A stretch of DNA of 32,822 nucleotides from Geodermatophilus sp. DF01-2 (GCF_004571065.1 NZ_SPQN01000051.1:1-32822); one strand, 5' to 3'; shown: positions 1-5,977, numbered from the stretch's first letter. A program made the numbers and translations. The notes: generated by a model not told the origin, from the sequence alone.

Positions 1-151
1 GGCGCAGCCACCGTTCCCGGTCAGGCAACCGGCCCGCGAGCGCCCGACCACCGGCCTCCAGCACCCTGGGCCGAGCACGCCGCGCCTTCGGTCGCCCGGC
101 CTCACCACAGGTCTCTGCGACAGGCTCTATCATCTCGAGTACTTCAAACGC

Positions 152-547
152 GTGATGCACTTCTGGCGGACGTACCCGCAGGTCGCCCTCGCCGGGCTGC
201 CCGACTGTCCGCTCACCGACGGTGTCCGCCCACCGGCCGACGAGGCTGTTCGCCTGGTGGGCGATGTCTTCTTGGGCTGGCTGCGGCGGTATGCACCCGC
301 GGAACTGGACACCGACGACAGCATCTGGTCCCGCCACACCGACAGCTTCACCCGGCCCTACCTGGGGCACGGTCGGTTCACCTTCGCCGAAGAGGTGCAC
401 TTCACGAACGAGGTCCACCAGTACATCGTTTGGGCTGAGCGCTCCGGCGACGGGCTGGATCCCGCCAAGTACACCCCGTCCCAGCATCCGGACGATGTTC
501 GACATCACGCCGCCGGTCTTCTCGACTTCTATTTCGAGAAGGGCTGA
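152..547 (+). CDS. hypothetical protein, possibly 5'-partial
   Basis: Unrecognised protein of at least 131 residues, ending in FYFEKG and stop. It is rich in aromatic and acidic residues (for example the stretch around FTFAEEVHFTNEVHQYIVWAER), has no signal peptide and no membrane segment, and looks like a small globular cytoplasmic protein. The first possible start is the GTG-ATG at 152. The same frame stays open to the left window edge without any ATG, GTG or TTG, and the residues just before 152 (LYHLEYFKRV) also look protein-like, so the true start may lie outside the window. No Shine-Dalgarno sequence is evident before 152. It converges on the ImmA-like gene, with about 140 bases between them. 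Function unknown; that it is coding is fairly likely, the start is uncertain. Confidence 0.55.
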   Translation: MMHFWRTYPQVALAGLPDCPLTDGVRPPADEAVRLVGDVFLGWLRRYAPAELDTDDSIWSRHTDSFTRPYLGHGRFTFAEEVHFTNEVHQYIVWAERSGDGLDPAKYTPSQHPDDVRHHAAGLLDFYFEKG

Positions 548-685
548 CCCCGTCGGCGACGGCGATGTCACCGGGCGGCCGCCGGCGCATCACGCTCCCT
601 GGCGGTCGCGTCGGCTGTGGCCACCGCGCGTCCCCGCTGCTCGCGGCTGGTCGTGGCGGCACCCGGTGGCACGGGGGTGCCGTGA

Positions 686-1255
686 TCAGCGTTCGGGTCG
701 GGACTTCCGTCGCGATCGCTCGACGATCTTGCGGGCTCCCGACGCGTTCATCCTCCAGCGAGCGGCTTCCACGCTGATCTGGTGCTTGGCGCTGACCATC
801 TCGTCGGTGGCGTCTCGCCACGCGAGCCGCAGCGCGGCCTCACGAGGGATCATCAACTCGCCGGACAGGAAGGCCGCCTCCTCCTCGAGGTCGCGGTTGG
901 TGAGCCGGCAGCCGGTGTCTCCGACGAGCCGCGTCGTGAAGGGATGCTCCAGAAGGACGTGCGCGAGCTCGTGACACAGCGTCGATTTCCGGCGAACCGG
1001 GGAATGTTCGTCGTTCTCGAGAATGACGACTCCATCGCCCAGCGGAATGAGCGCGCCGGAGAAGGCGTCCGGGCGGTCGACGAGGAAGTGCCGCAGTGCC
1101 GCCTGATCGCAGTCCGTATCGCTGAGCCGATAGACGTCGATGCCGTATTCGTCCGCTATGAGTAGCGGATCGAGCACCGCATGCGGAGTCAATCCCACCT
1201 CCGCTCGGACTTCGATTGCCAGCGCGCGTGCTGTGCTGCCGAAACCCCGTTTCAC
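686..1255 (-). CDS. ImmA/IrrE-family metallo-endopeptidase
   Basis: About 189 residues from a GTG start whose first four bases (GTGA) overlap the stop of the upstream XRE gene, so the two are translationally coupled. The zinc signature HELAHVLLEH is central, preceded by VILENDEHSPVRRKSTLCHELAH, the usual layout of the ImmA/IrrE (DUF955) family. The downstream EEEAAFLSGELMIPREA is the conserved helix carrying the third zinc ligand. Known members cleave a partner XRE-type repressor (ImmR in ICEBs1, DdrO in Deinococcus), releasing repression after stress or a signal. A longer open frame to 1555 exists but its extra N-terminus overlaps the XRE gene and reads as low-complexity arginine-rich shadow, so the GTG at 1255 is preferred. 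Cleavage of the adjacent XRE protein is inference from this family pairing. Confidence 0.85.
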   Translation of the reverse strand: MKRGFGSTARALAIEVRAEVGLTPHAVLDPLLIADEYGIDVYRLSDTDCDQAALRHFLVDRPDAFSGALIPLGDGVVILENDEHSPVRRKSTLCHELAHVLLEHPFTTRLVGDTGCRLTNRDLEEEAAFLSGELMIPREAALRLAWRDATDEMVSAKHQISVEAARWRMNASGARKIVERSRRKSRPER

Positions 1256-1629
1256 GGGAGTCGCGATCGCTCCGCTTGGACTCGTCGGACGGTCGCGCCG
1301 ATGACTTGCTCGAGGTAGTTCAGATCCAATTGGTCGAGATCTGTCCGGGCCCGCAGGAGCGGCGCAAGCTCGGCCATGAGATCGGGTTGCCGCCCCTCTG
1401 GAACAGTAGTGTCGCCGTGCGTGGCGAAATCCTCGGCCTTCATTCCCAGCCAGCGAACCAGAGTCATGAATCCCTCGGCATCGGGCTTGTATCCGTTTCC
1501 CAGCCGCGACAGCAGGGACGGGCTGACGCCGGCGTCTTTCGCCAATCCCCGCCACGACAGATTCCGCTCAGTTCGAGCTCCGTCCAAGGCCGCATACAGG
1601 CGTCGGACGTCGATCTGTGTCTTTGCCAC
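1252..1629 (-). CDS. XRE-family transcriptional regulator (ImmR-like)
   Basis: A 125-residue protein with an N-terminal helix-turn-helix of XRE/Cro type at about residues 12-65: LSWRGLAKDAGVSPSLLSRLGNGYKPDAEGF has the typical pattern for helices 2-4. The C-terminal half is helical (LAPLLRARTDLDQLDLNYLEQVIGA) and may dimerise or contact the protease. It starts with GTG at 1629, with AGGAG about six bases upstream, so unlike many backbone genes here it has a leader. It overlaps the ImmA-like gene by four bases. It is transcribed away from the ubiquitin-like operon, and the region between them holds a perfect inverted repeat (1718-1743), a plausible operator. It probably autoregulates and may repress the rightward genes; that is inference. 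Confidence 0.85.
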   Translation of the reverse strand: MAKTQIDVRRLYAALDGARTERNLSWRGLAKDAGVSPSLLSRLGNGYKPDAEGFMTLVRWLGMKAEDFATHGDTTVPEGRQPDLMAELAPLLRARTDLDQLDLNYLEQVIGATVRRVQAERSRLP

Positions 1630-1717
1630 GAAGTACTCCTCAGCAGTCGGGCAGCGCCCAGTGTGTCAGATTCGAAGCGGCGGTTGCAGACCGCGACACG
1701 GGTGGTCTACGGTCGGA

Positions 1718-1743
1718 GCACTGTGCCGAGTCCGGCACAGTGC
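1718..1743. promoter_or_regulatory. 11-bp perfect inverted repeat, candidate operator
   Basis: Two perfect 11-base arms (GCACTGTGCCG and its complement) flank a four-base AGTC centre, between the divergent XRE gene and the rightward mini-gene starting at 1767. A possible rightward promoter lies just upstream: TTGCAG at 1684-1689 and TACGGT at 1708-1713 with an 18-base spacer, which would place the repeat over the transcription start. The size and symmetry fit a dimeric XRE repressor site. A hairpin in the leader RNA is the alternative. The repeat is seen directly; binding by the adjacent regulator is inferred. Confidence 0.6.
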
Positions 1744-1766
1744 CGTCCGAGAGGAGATCACGGTTC

Positions 1767-1933
1767 ATGACCAAGCCCATCGGCACCACTGCTCGTACGG
1801 GTGAGACCGGCCCGGAGAGCGGCGTCTGGGAGGTGGTCGGCACACGTCCACCACGGCGCCGATCGCCAAGGGGGACCGGATGCCCCCGTACGCCGGGCAG
1901 GCCGTCACGTGGCGGCTCATCCAGCACGCCTGA
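1767..1933 (+). pseudogene. YjzC-like small protein gene with an apparent -1 frameshift
   Basis: Starts at ATG 1767 with GAGGAGA about ten bases upstream and reads MTKPIGTTARTGETGPESG followed by VWEVVGT. After codon 26 the reading continues in another frame from 1847 as STTAPIAKGDRMPPY, then AGQAVTWRLIQHA and stop at 1933. Together the two halves match what I remember of a short actinobacterial family (TG(E/D)TxPxSGxWxVxG then TAPIAKGxxMPP), related to YjzC-type proteins. One missing base near 1845 (ACACGTCC where ACACCGTCC would keep frame) explains the break. It could be a true frameshift mutation or a sequencing error. The intact product would be about 55 residues, of unknown function. 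It is the first gene to the right of the inverted repeat. Confidence 0.55.
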
Positions 1934-1966
1934 CGGCGGCACCGGCCGGGGGAAGGAGGCATCGCC

Positions 1967-2098
1967 ATGAGCGGCAAGCGCGGCCGCAGCGCCATCACCG
2001 GACGGTTCGTGAAGCAGTCCACCGTGGCCAGCAGCCCCAAGACGACGGTCAACGAGTCGTCGAAGAGCAGGAAGAAGGGCGCCAAGAAGAGCAAGTAG
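1967..2098 (+). CDS. 43-residue basic small protein
   Basis: ATG at 1967 follows a strong ribosome binding site (GGAAGGAGG, six bases away). The product starts MSGKRGRSAITGRFVKQSTV, continues with SPKTTVNESS and ends in a lysine-rich tail (RKKGAKKSK). The pattern GRSAITGRFV followed by PKTTVNE recurs in very short actinobacterial and phage-borne proteins as I recall them; none has a firmly known function. The high Arg/Lys content suggests nucleic acid or ribosome contact, or an unstructured adaptor. It lies 33 bases after the YjzC-like reading frame and about 190 bases before the ubiquitin-like gene, in the same direction, so it may share a transcript with either. The very good RBS and sensible sequence make coding likely despite the short length. 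Confidence 0.75.
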   Translation: MSGKRGRSAITGRFVKQSTVASSPKTTVNESSKSRKKGAKKSK

Positions 2099-2112
2099 CC
2101 GCCGGTCGGGGA

Positions 2113-2143
2113 TGGCGGAGCCACGGGGATGTTGCCTCCGCCA
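2113..2143. terminator. weak hairpin after the 43-aa gene
   Basis: TGGCGGAG at 2113-2120 pairs perfectly with CTCCGCCA at 2136-2143 across a 15-base loop, starting 15 bases after the stop of the small basic protein. There is no T-run, so it is at best a weak or Rho-assisted terminator or an attenuator before the ubiquitin-like operon. Confidence 0.3.
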
Positions 2144-2165
2144 CCTCCCCACGCTGTCGGCATCC

Positions 2166-2190
2166 AGGCGCACAAAACGCAGGCGCACAA
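2166..2190. repeat. 10-bp direct repeat upstream of the Ubl operon
   Basis: AGGCGCACAA occurs at 2166-2175 and again at 2181-2190, with a five-base spacer. It lies about 100 bases upstream of the ubiquitin-like start in the 190-base gap between genes. The spacing of 15 is not a whole helical turn. It could be an activator or repressor site or chance; nothing else in this gap is recognisable. Confidence 0.35.
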
Positions 2191-2287
2191 CGAGAGCCGG
2201 CGCCGACGCCGACGACTGTCGTATCCATCTGCTACACGTCGACCACCGTCCGTTCCCCCGTTCCGACCGATCTCCGAGGAGCTCTGC

Positions 2288-2560
2288 ATGCCCGGCAAGT
2301 CCGATGACAACTTCTTCGACCTGGCCGTCAAGTCCACGTCTGGGGTCTTCACCGACCGCTTCAACAGGAACAACAAGGCGAAGAAGGTGTTCGACGCCGC
2401 CGTCTCCTACTTCGGGCTGGGCAGCGCCGGAGCCGTGACCTACTACCTGCGCCGCGAGGCGGACGGGCGAACGCTCGACCTGAACGAACAGCTCGACGAT
2501 CTCGGCCTGGTGGACGGCGACGTCCTGTTGCTGCAGACCAGCCAGGCGCAGGACGGCTGA
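2288..2560 (+). CDS. ubiquitin-like beta-grasp protein
   Basis: A 90-residue protein starting at ATG 2288 with AGGAG six bases upstream. After a short N-terminal tail the sequence follows the ubiquitin pattern: a first strand hairpin (FDLAVKSTSGVFTDRFNRNN), a helix (KAKKVFDAAVSYF), then a strand (TYYLRRE), and ADGRTLDLNEQLDDLGLVDGDVLLLQ, closely resembling the [26 protein letters not shown] region of ubiquitin. It ends QAQDG, so the C-terminus is Asp-Gly rather than Gly-Gly, with no extension for a peptidase to remove. It heads an operon with a CEHH protein, a JAMM peptidase and an E1-like enzyme, one base before the next gene. It is probably the modifier or sulfur-carrier protein that the E1 adenylates. 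It belongs among the prokaryotic ubiquitin-like families (Prok_Ub or related); the exact family is uncertain. Confidence 0.8.
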   Translation: MPGKSDDNFFDLAVKSTSGVFTDRFNRNNKAKKVFDAAVSYFGLGSAGAVTYYLRREADGRTLDLNEQLDDLGLVDGDVLLLQTSQAQDG

Positions 2561-2561
2561 G

Positions 2562-3113
2562 ATGCACCCCGCCGATGTCGCGCAGCACGTCGCCGATTCG
2601 GTCGACGTGCTGCGCGACCGGCTACGGGAAACTCCCGGACTTGCCACCGCAGACCCCGTTCTCGAGGGAGCCACGGACCTGTACGTCGCCTTCGACAAAC
2701 TGGACCGGGAACTGGTGTCACAAGCCGTCGGCACCTCTCTGGTCCTTCCCGGTGGCCAGCCCATCTCCATGATCTATCAGGTTCCTTTGCTCGGCGCTCC
2801 GCGACTGCGATCGCTCCTTCTGCACATGCAGCTCGACGACTTCGACGGCCGGCCGCCGACCGCCGAGCTGCTCCTCCCCGACCGCACTCCCCTGCCGCCG
2901 GATCAGTGGCCGAAGTCGATCGGCGGTCAGGGCATCGTCCCCAACCATCGGGACTTCGGCCGGCCGTTCTTCTGCCGTCGGGGACTGCGCGAGTACCACA
3001 CCCACCCCGAGCACGAGGACGACCCCTGGGAGGCGCACCGCGAACACCTGCGGCTCGACGCGCTCGTCCTCGAACTGCTCGACGGGCTCCGCAACAAGTG
3101 GATCGGCCGGTGA
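2562..3113 (+). CDS. Metal_CEHH-type protein of a ubiquitin-like system
   Basis: A 183-residue protein starting one base after the Ubl stop. The C-terminal half holds FFCRRGLREYHTHPEHEDDPW, giving Cys138, Glu144, His146 and His148: the C-E-H-H pattern for which the Pfam family Metal_CEHH was named, as I recall it, in prokaryotic gene neighbourhoods with E1, JAB and ubiquitin-like genes. The N-terminal part is helical (DVAQHVADSVDVLRDRLRE), followed by strand-rich sequence (SLVLPGGQPISMIYQVPLL, RSLLLHMQLDDF, AELLLPD) that could form an RWD/UBC-like meander. It occupies the position where an E2 gene sits in Bil-type operons, and Cys138 may be a thioester or metal residue. The typical E2 HPN motif is not seen. 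Coding is secure; the activity is unknown. Confidence 0.75.
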   Translation: MHPADVAQHVADSVDVLRDRLRETPGLATADPVLEGATDLYVAFDKLDRELVSQAVGTSLVLPGGQPISMIYQVPLLGAPRLRSLLLHMQLDDFDGRPPTAELLLPDRTPLPPDQWPKSIGGQGIVPNHRDFGRPFFCRRGLREYHTHPEHEDDPWEAHREHLRLDALVLELLDGLRNKWIGR

Positions 3114-3601
3114 TGAGCCGCGTGCCGCCGACGCTGACCAATTACCGGGTACCTCGTGCCGTGCTGGACGACACCGGTGCGCTTCTTCGTGAACGCGGCC
3201 TGCTCGGCTTCGAGGCGGTCGTGCTGTGGATCGGCCGCGTCGACAGTCCGACCGAGGCCACCGTGCTGGCCGCCGTCCGCCCCGGCCAGGTCGCCTACCG
3301 CAGCGACGACGGGTGCGCGGTCGAGGTGCCGCCCGACGCACTCAGCGAGATCATCAGCCTGCTGCCGGCGGAGACGTTCGTCCTCGCCCGGGTCCACACG
3401 CATCCCGGGGCGGCCTACCACTCCCCGGTGGATGACGCCAACATGCTGATCGCCCACGAGGGGGCGATCAGCATCGTCGTGCCCGACTTCGCGCGAGACC
3501 CGGTCGAGCTGACCCGCTGCTCGGTCAACGAACTGCGCCACAGCACCGGCTGGCGCGAGCTTCCGCCCGACGACGTCGACGCTGCCTTCGAGGTGTCATG
3601 A
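3113..3601 (+). CDS. JAMM/JAB (MPN) metalloprotease
   Basis: A 162-residue protein. ATG 3113 shares one base with the stop of the CEHH gene (TGATG), so translation is coupled. All JAMM elements are visible: Glu34 in GFEAVVLWIG, then VHTHPGAAYHSPVDDAN giving His95, His97, Ser104 and Asp107. This is the complete zinc site of active JAMM peptidases such as Rpn11, AMSH and prokaryotic Prok-JAB, so it is predicted to cleave isopeptide or C-terminal peptide bonds of the ubiquitin-like protein. There is no signal peptide; it acts in the cytoplasm. Because the Ubl ends in DG without a tail, removal from conjugates seems more likely than maturation, unless processing occurs at an internal site. It overlaps the E1 gene by four bases (ATGA). 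Confidence 0.9.
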   Translation: MSRVPPTLTNYRVPRAVLDDTGALLRERGLLGFEAVVLWIGRVDSPTEATVLAAVRPGQVAYRSDDGCAVEVPPDALSEIISLLPAETFVLARVHTHPGAAYHSPVDDANMLIAHEGAISIVVPDFARDPVELTRCSVNELRHSTGWRELPPDDVDAAFEVS

Positions 3602-5217
3602 GCCCCCCGCCGACTGCACCGCCCACCCCGACGACCGAGCCAGCCGCCGACCGACGGCTCCGCGTGGTCTCCGGGTCGACCGCCGACGGCGACGCGGTGC
3701 TCGCGCTGCTGGACGGAACACCCATCCGGGTCGTCCTCCCGACGGCACCAGCATGGCGTCACCAGGTTCTCGCTCTGGCACTGGTGGACCTGCTGGGACG
3801 CCTCTTCCCGCTGATTACGATCGACTGCGACAGCGCCGCGTCGGCGCATCCCCTCTTGCCGCCCGGGCCCCCTCTGCTACGCCCGCGCCTGGAGGAGGCC
3901 GCCGGGCACGGCGCGCTCGGGCGGACCCGGCCGCCGGGCGCGCCCCCGATCACCATCATCGTCGGCGACGCGGTCGCCGACGGCCCGATCGTCGGCCCGG
4001 TCGTCCACGTCGACGGCGCAGGCTGGCAGTCCTACAACGGAACGACTCCGCCACGGTGGCCGGACCGCGACTGGCCGATGGTGCCGGTCGGCCCGCTGGC
4101 CGCCGCGTGCCGCGCCGCGGCTCAGGCGACCGCTGCCGCGCTGCACCCGGTGTCCGGGGCTCAGGTTCCGCCGGCCAGTGCCTACGCCAGCGCCCTGACC
4201 CACACCGCGTCGCCGGACCCGATCGACGACGGGCACGCCGGATCAGCCGGCGCGTGGCAGAACCCGGCCATCTCCGCGGTGATGGCCGGCGCCGGCTCGA
4301 TCGGGGGCGCGGCGGCCTATGCGTTGGCCATGACGCCGTCGCTGGCCGGAACGCTCACGGTGACCGACCCCCAGCAGTTGGAGGACAAGAACCTGGACCG
4401 GGCGCTGCTGGCGACCGCCCAGACCACGGCGCAGCGGCTCTGGAAGGTCGACGCCGTCCAGCGCGCACTCGACCACCACGAGGCGCTGCGGGTCGACACC
4501 TACCGGGGGACGCTGACGGACTGGGTCGCCAGTCACCCCGAGCCGTTTCCGCTGCCGCTCGTGCTGACCGCGGTGGACAGCCGTCAGGCCCGCACCGCCG
4601 TGCAGGACTGCCTGCCGCTGGACGTTGTCAACGCAGCCTGCCATCCGGACGAGATCACCGTCTCCGGCCACCGCACCGGGACCGGCCCCTGTCTCTGCTG
4701 CCTGCACATGGAGCAGGTGATGGACACCACCACCACCCGCGCGCGGCTGCTGGAACGGGCAACCGGCCTGAACGGACGCATGATTCTGCACTACCTGACC
4801 GCCGACATCCCCCTGGAAGCGGACGTGCTGCGGCAGATCGAACGGCACCGGGGCCTGCCGCCCGAGTCACTGAGCCAGTACGAGAACGCGACACTGGAGG
4901 ACCTGCGCGCCGGCGAACTGCTCTACGGAGCCACCGCTGTGGGAACCCCGACGGGCACGGTGGCCGTCGCCGCCCCGTACGTCACGGCCCTGGCCGGGGT
5001 CCTGCTGGCGGCAGAGGCGCTCAAGTCCGCGACGCCGGCGCTCGCCGGGTACCGCCTGGGGCCGGACGGCGGCCACATCAAGTACGAGGAGCGGGTGCAG
5101 CGCGGTCCCCTGCAGGCTCTGCTGACCAGTCCTCCCCGCTGGGCCGGCAGCGAATGCCTCTGCCAGTCGTCCCGCCGCCAGCGTCTGCTGACGACGCGGT
5201 ACGCAACATTTGGGTGA
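3598..5217 (+). CDS. E1-like (ThiF/MoeB-type) adenylyltransferase
   Basis: A 539-residue protein beginning at ATG 3598 inside the JAMM stop. The ThiF core starts near residue 225: the nucleotide loop GAGSIGG (231-237), Asp257 in VTDPQQ, Asn265 and Arg268 in EDKNLDR, Lys283 and Asp327 in TAVDSRQ match the ATP/Mg contacts of the E1 superfamily. Cysteines C-x-C-C at 365-368 and another C-L-C near the C-terminus could bind zinc, as the paired CxxC motifs do in ThiF and MoeB. Cys348 (NAACHPDE) is a candidate for thioester transfer. The first 220 residues are a separate, unassigned strand-rich segment, perhaps an E1-N or pseudo-adenylation part. It should adenylate the Ubl C-terminus. The remaining uncertainty is whether it forms a thioester or transfers sulfur. 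Confidence 0.9.
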   Translation: MSPPPTAPPTPTTEPAADRRLRVVSGSTADGDAVLALLDGTPIRVVLPTAPAWRHQVLALALVDLLGRLFPLITIDCDSAASAHPLLPPGPPLLRPRLEEAAGHGALGRTRPPGAPPITIIVGDAVADGPIVGPVVHVDGAGWQSYNGTTPPRWPDRDWPMVPVGPLAAACRAAAQATAAALHPVSGAQVPPASAYASALTHTASPDPIDDGHAGSAGAWQNPAISAVMAGAGSIGGAAAYALAMTPSLAGTLTVTDPQQLEDKNLDRALLATAQTTAQRLWKVDAVQRALDHHEALRVDTYRGTLTDWVASHPEPFPLPLVLTAVDSRQARTAVQDCLPLDVVNAACHPDEITVSGHRTGTGPCLCCLHMEQVMDTTTTRARLLERATGLNGRMILHYLTADIPLEADVLRQIERHRGLPPESLSQYENATLEDLRAGELLYGATAVGTPTGTVAVAAPYVTALAGVLLAAEALKSATPALAGYRLGPDGGHIKYEERVQRGPLQALLTSPPRWAGSECLCQSSRRQRLLTTRYATFG

Positions 5218-5259
5218 GATCCGACAGTCCTGCGGTCTGCCGGCGACGTGGCCCATCGG

Positions 5260-5265
5260 TATCTT
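5260..5265 (+). promoter_or_regulatory. candidate leaderless -10 box for the PRTase
   Basis: TATCTT fits the actinobacterial TAnnnT -10 consensus and lies exactly six bases before the GTG at 5272, the spacing of leaderless transcripts. No Shine-Dalgarno sequence precedes either that GTG or the in-frame GTG at 5248. No strong -35 is visible. This supports the start at 5272 and suggests the PRTase can be expressed separately from the Ubl operon. Confidence 0.45.
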
Positions 5266-5271
5266 CACGCC

Positions 5272-5892
5272 GTGTCCGACACTTCGGTTGCCGAGCTCAC
5301 CTTCTGCCCGCTCGCCGGCGACGCCGCGTCGCTGGCCCGGCTGCTCTCCGTCGAGGGGGCTTTGCGGCAGGGGCATTTCCGTCTGCTGTCCGGCCGGCAC
5401 ACGGACAAGTTTCTGGCGTTCAGCGCGATCGCCGCGGAGACAGCCGCGCTCGATCAGATCGCCTCGTGGCTCCGCCCGGCGGTCGAAGCCTGGGCCCCGG
5501 ACAGTGTGCTCGCCCCGACCACGGCGGGGGTGGGGCTGGCCGCCACGCTGGCCCGCATGATGTCCCTCCCCCTGCAGCTGGCCGCCGCGGGCCCGGAAGG
5601 GCGCCCGAGCGTGCTGGTCGGTACGCCGGCTCCCTTGGCAGGTCGCGTGCTGCTGGTCAACGACGTGACCACGACGGGAACCGCTCTCGGTGCCCTGGCA
5701 GGCCTGGCGGAGACCAGCGGGGGTGTCGTCGCCGGAGCGGCCTGGTTCGCCAGCCGTCAGATCGGTGGAGAGCTGTCGCTGCCGTTCCCGACCGCGCACG
5801 TAGCGGACGTCGACCTGCCGTCCTGGCCCGAGCAGGAGTGCGGCCTGTGCAGCACGGATCCTGCCCCGGAGAACGCCCGAGACCTGAACTAG
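5272..5892 (+). CDS. orotate-phosphoribosyltransferase-like PRTase
   Basis: A 206-residue type I phosphoribosyltransferase. GHFRLLSGRHTDKFLAFS near residues 34-51 resembles the N-terminal signature of orotate phosphoribosyltransferases (GHFxLxSGxHSxxY). VLLVNDVTTTGTALGAL (about 127-142) is the PRPP-binding motif, with the second acidic residue replaced by Asn (VND instead of VDD/VED). A C-terminal CGLC (190-193) is not usual for OPRTs and could bind metal. The normal pyrE gene sits with pyrimidine genes; this copy follows the E1 by 54 bases in a ubiquitin-like locus, so it is probably a specialised enzyme, possibly nucleotide or base modifying. GTG 5272 is chosen because of the candidate -10 box six bases upstream; GTG 5248 would add eight residues. 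Confidence 0.8.
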   Translation: MSDTSVAELTFCPLAGDAASLARLLSVEGALRQGHFRLLSGRHTDKFLAFSAIAAETAALDQIASWLRPAVEAWAPDSVLAPTTAGVGLAATLARMMSLPLQLAAAGPEGRPSVLVGTPAPLAGRVLLVNDVTTTGTALGALAGLAETSGGVVAGAAWFASRQIGGELSLPFPTAHVADVDLPSWPEQECGLCSTDPAPENARDLN

Positions 5893-5952
5893 GGCCTGCT
5901 CCGCTCTCGGTGCCCTCCGCCTAAGACCGGTGACCCGGACGAAAGCGGCGCC

Positions 5953-5977
5953 GCACGGTCTGCGGGTGTGACCGTGC
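5953..5977. terminator. GC-rich hairpin between convergent genes
   Basis: GCACGGTC at 5953-5960 pairs perfectly with GACCGTGC at 5970-5977 over a nine-base loop. It lies 60 bases after the PRTase stop and 115 bases before the end of the convergent PIN-domain gene, so it may serve as a bidirectional terminator. There is no T-tract. Nothing else is recognisable in 5893-6092. Confidence 0.4.

Noticed and set aside
1639-1650. CAGTGTGTC as a further half-site of the 1718-1743 operator
   Set aside because: Only a partial match to the GCACTGTGCC arm, so it cannot be told from chance.
2288-5217. Calling the operon a canonical BilABCD system
   Set aside because: Gene order is alike, but the second gene has a CEHH pattern rather than a recognisable E2 active site and the Ubl ends in DG, so the name would overstate the similarity.
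3753-5924. A 723-codon open frame on the plus strand across the E1-like and PRTase genes
   Set aside because: Its translation is Arg/Pro/Gly-rich without motifs, and it runs in another frame of two genes with complete catalytic motifs. Long shadow frames are normal at this GC content.
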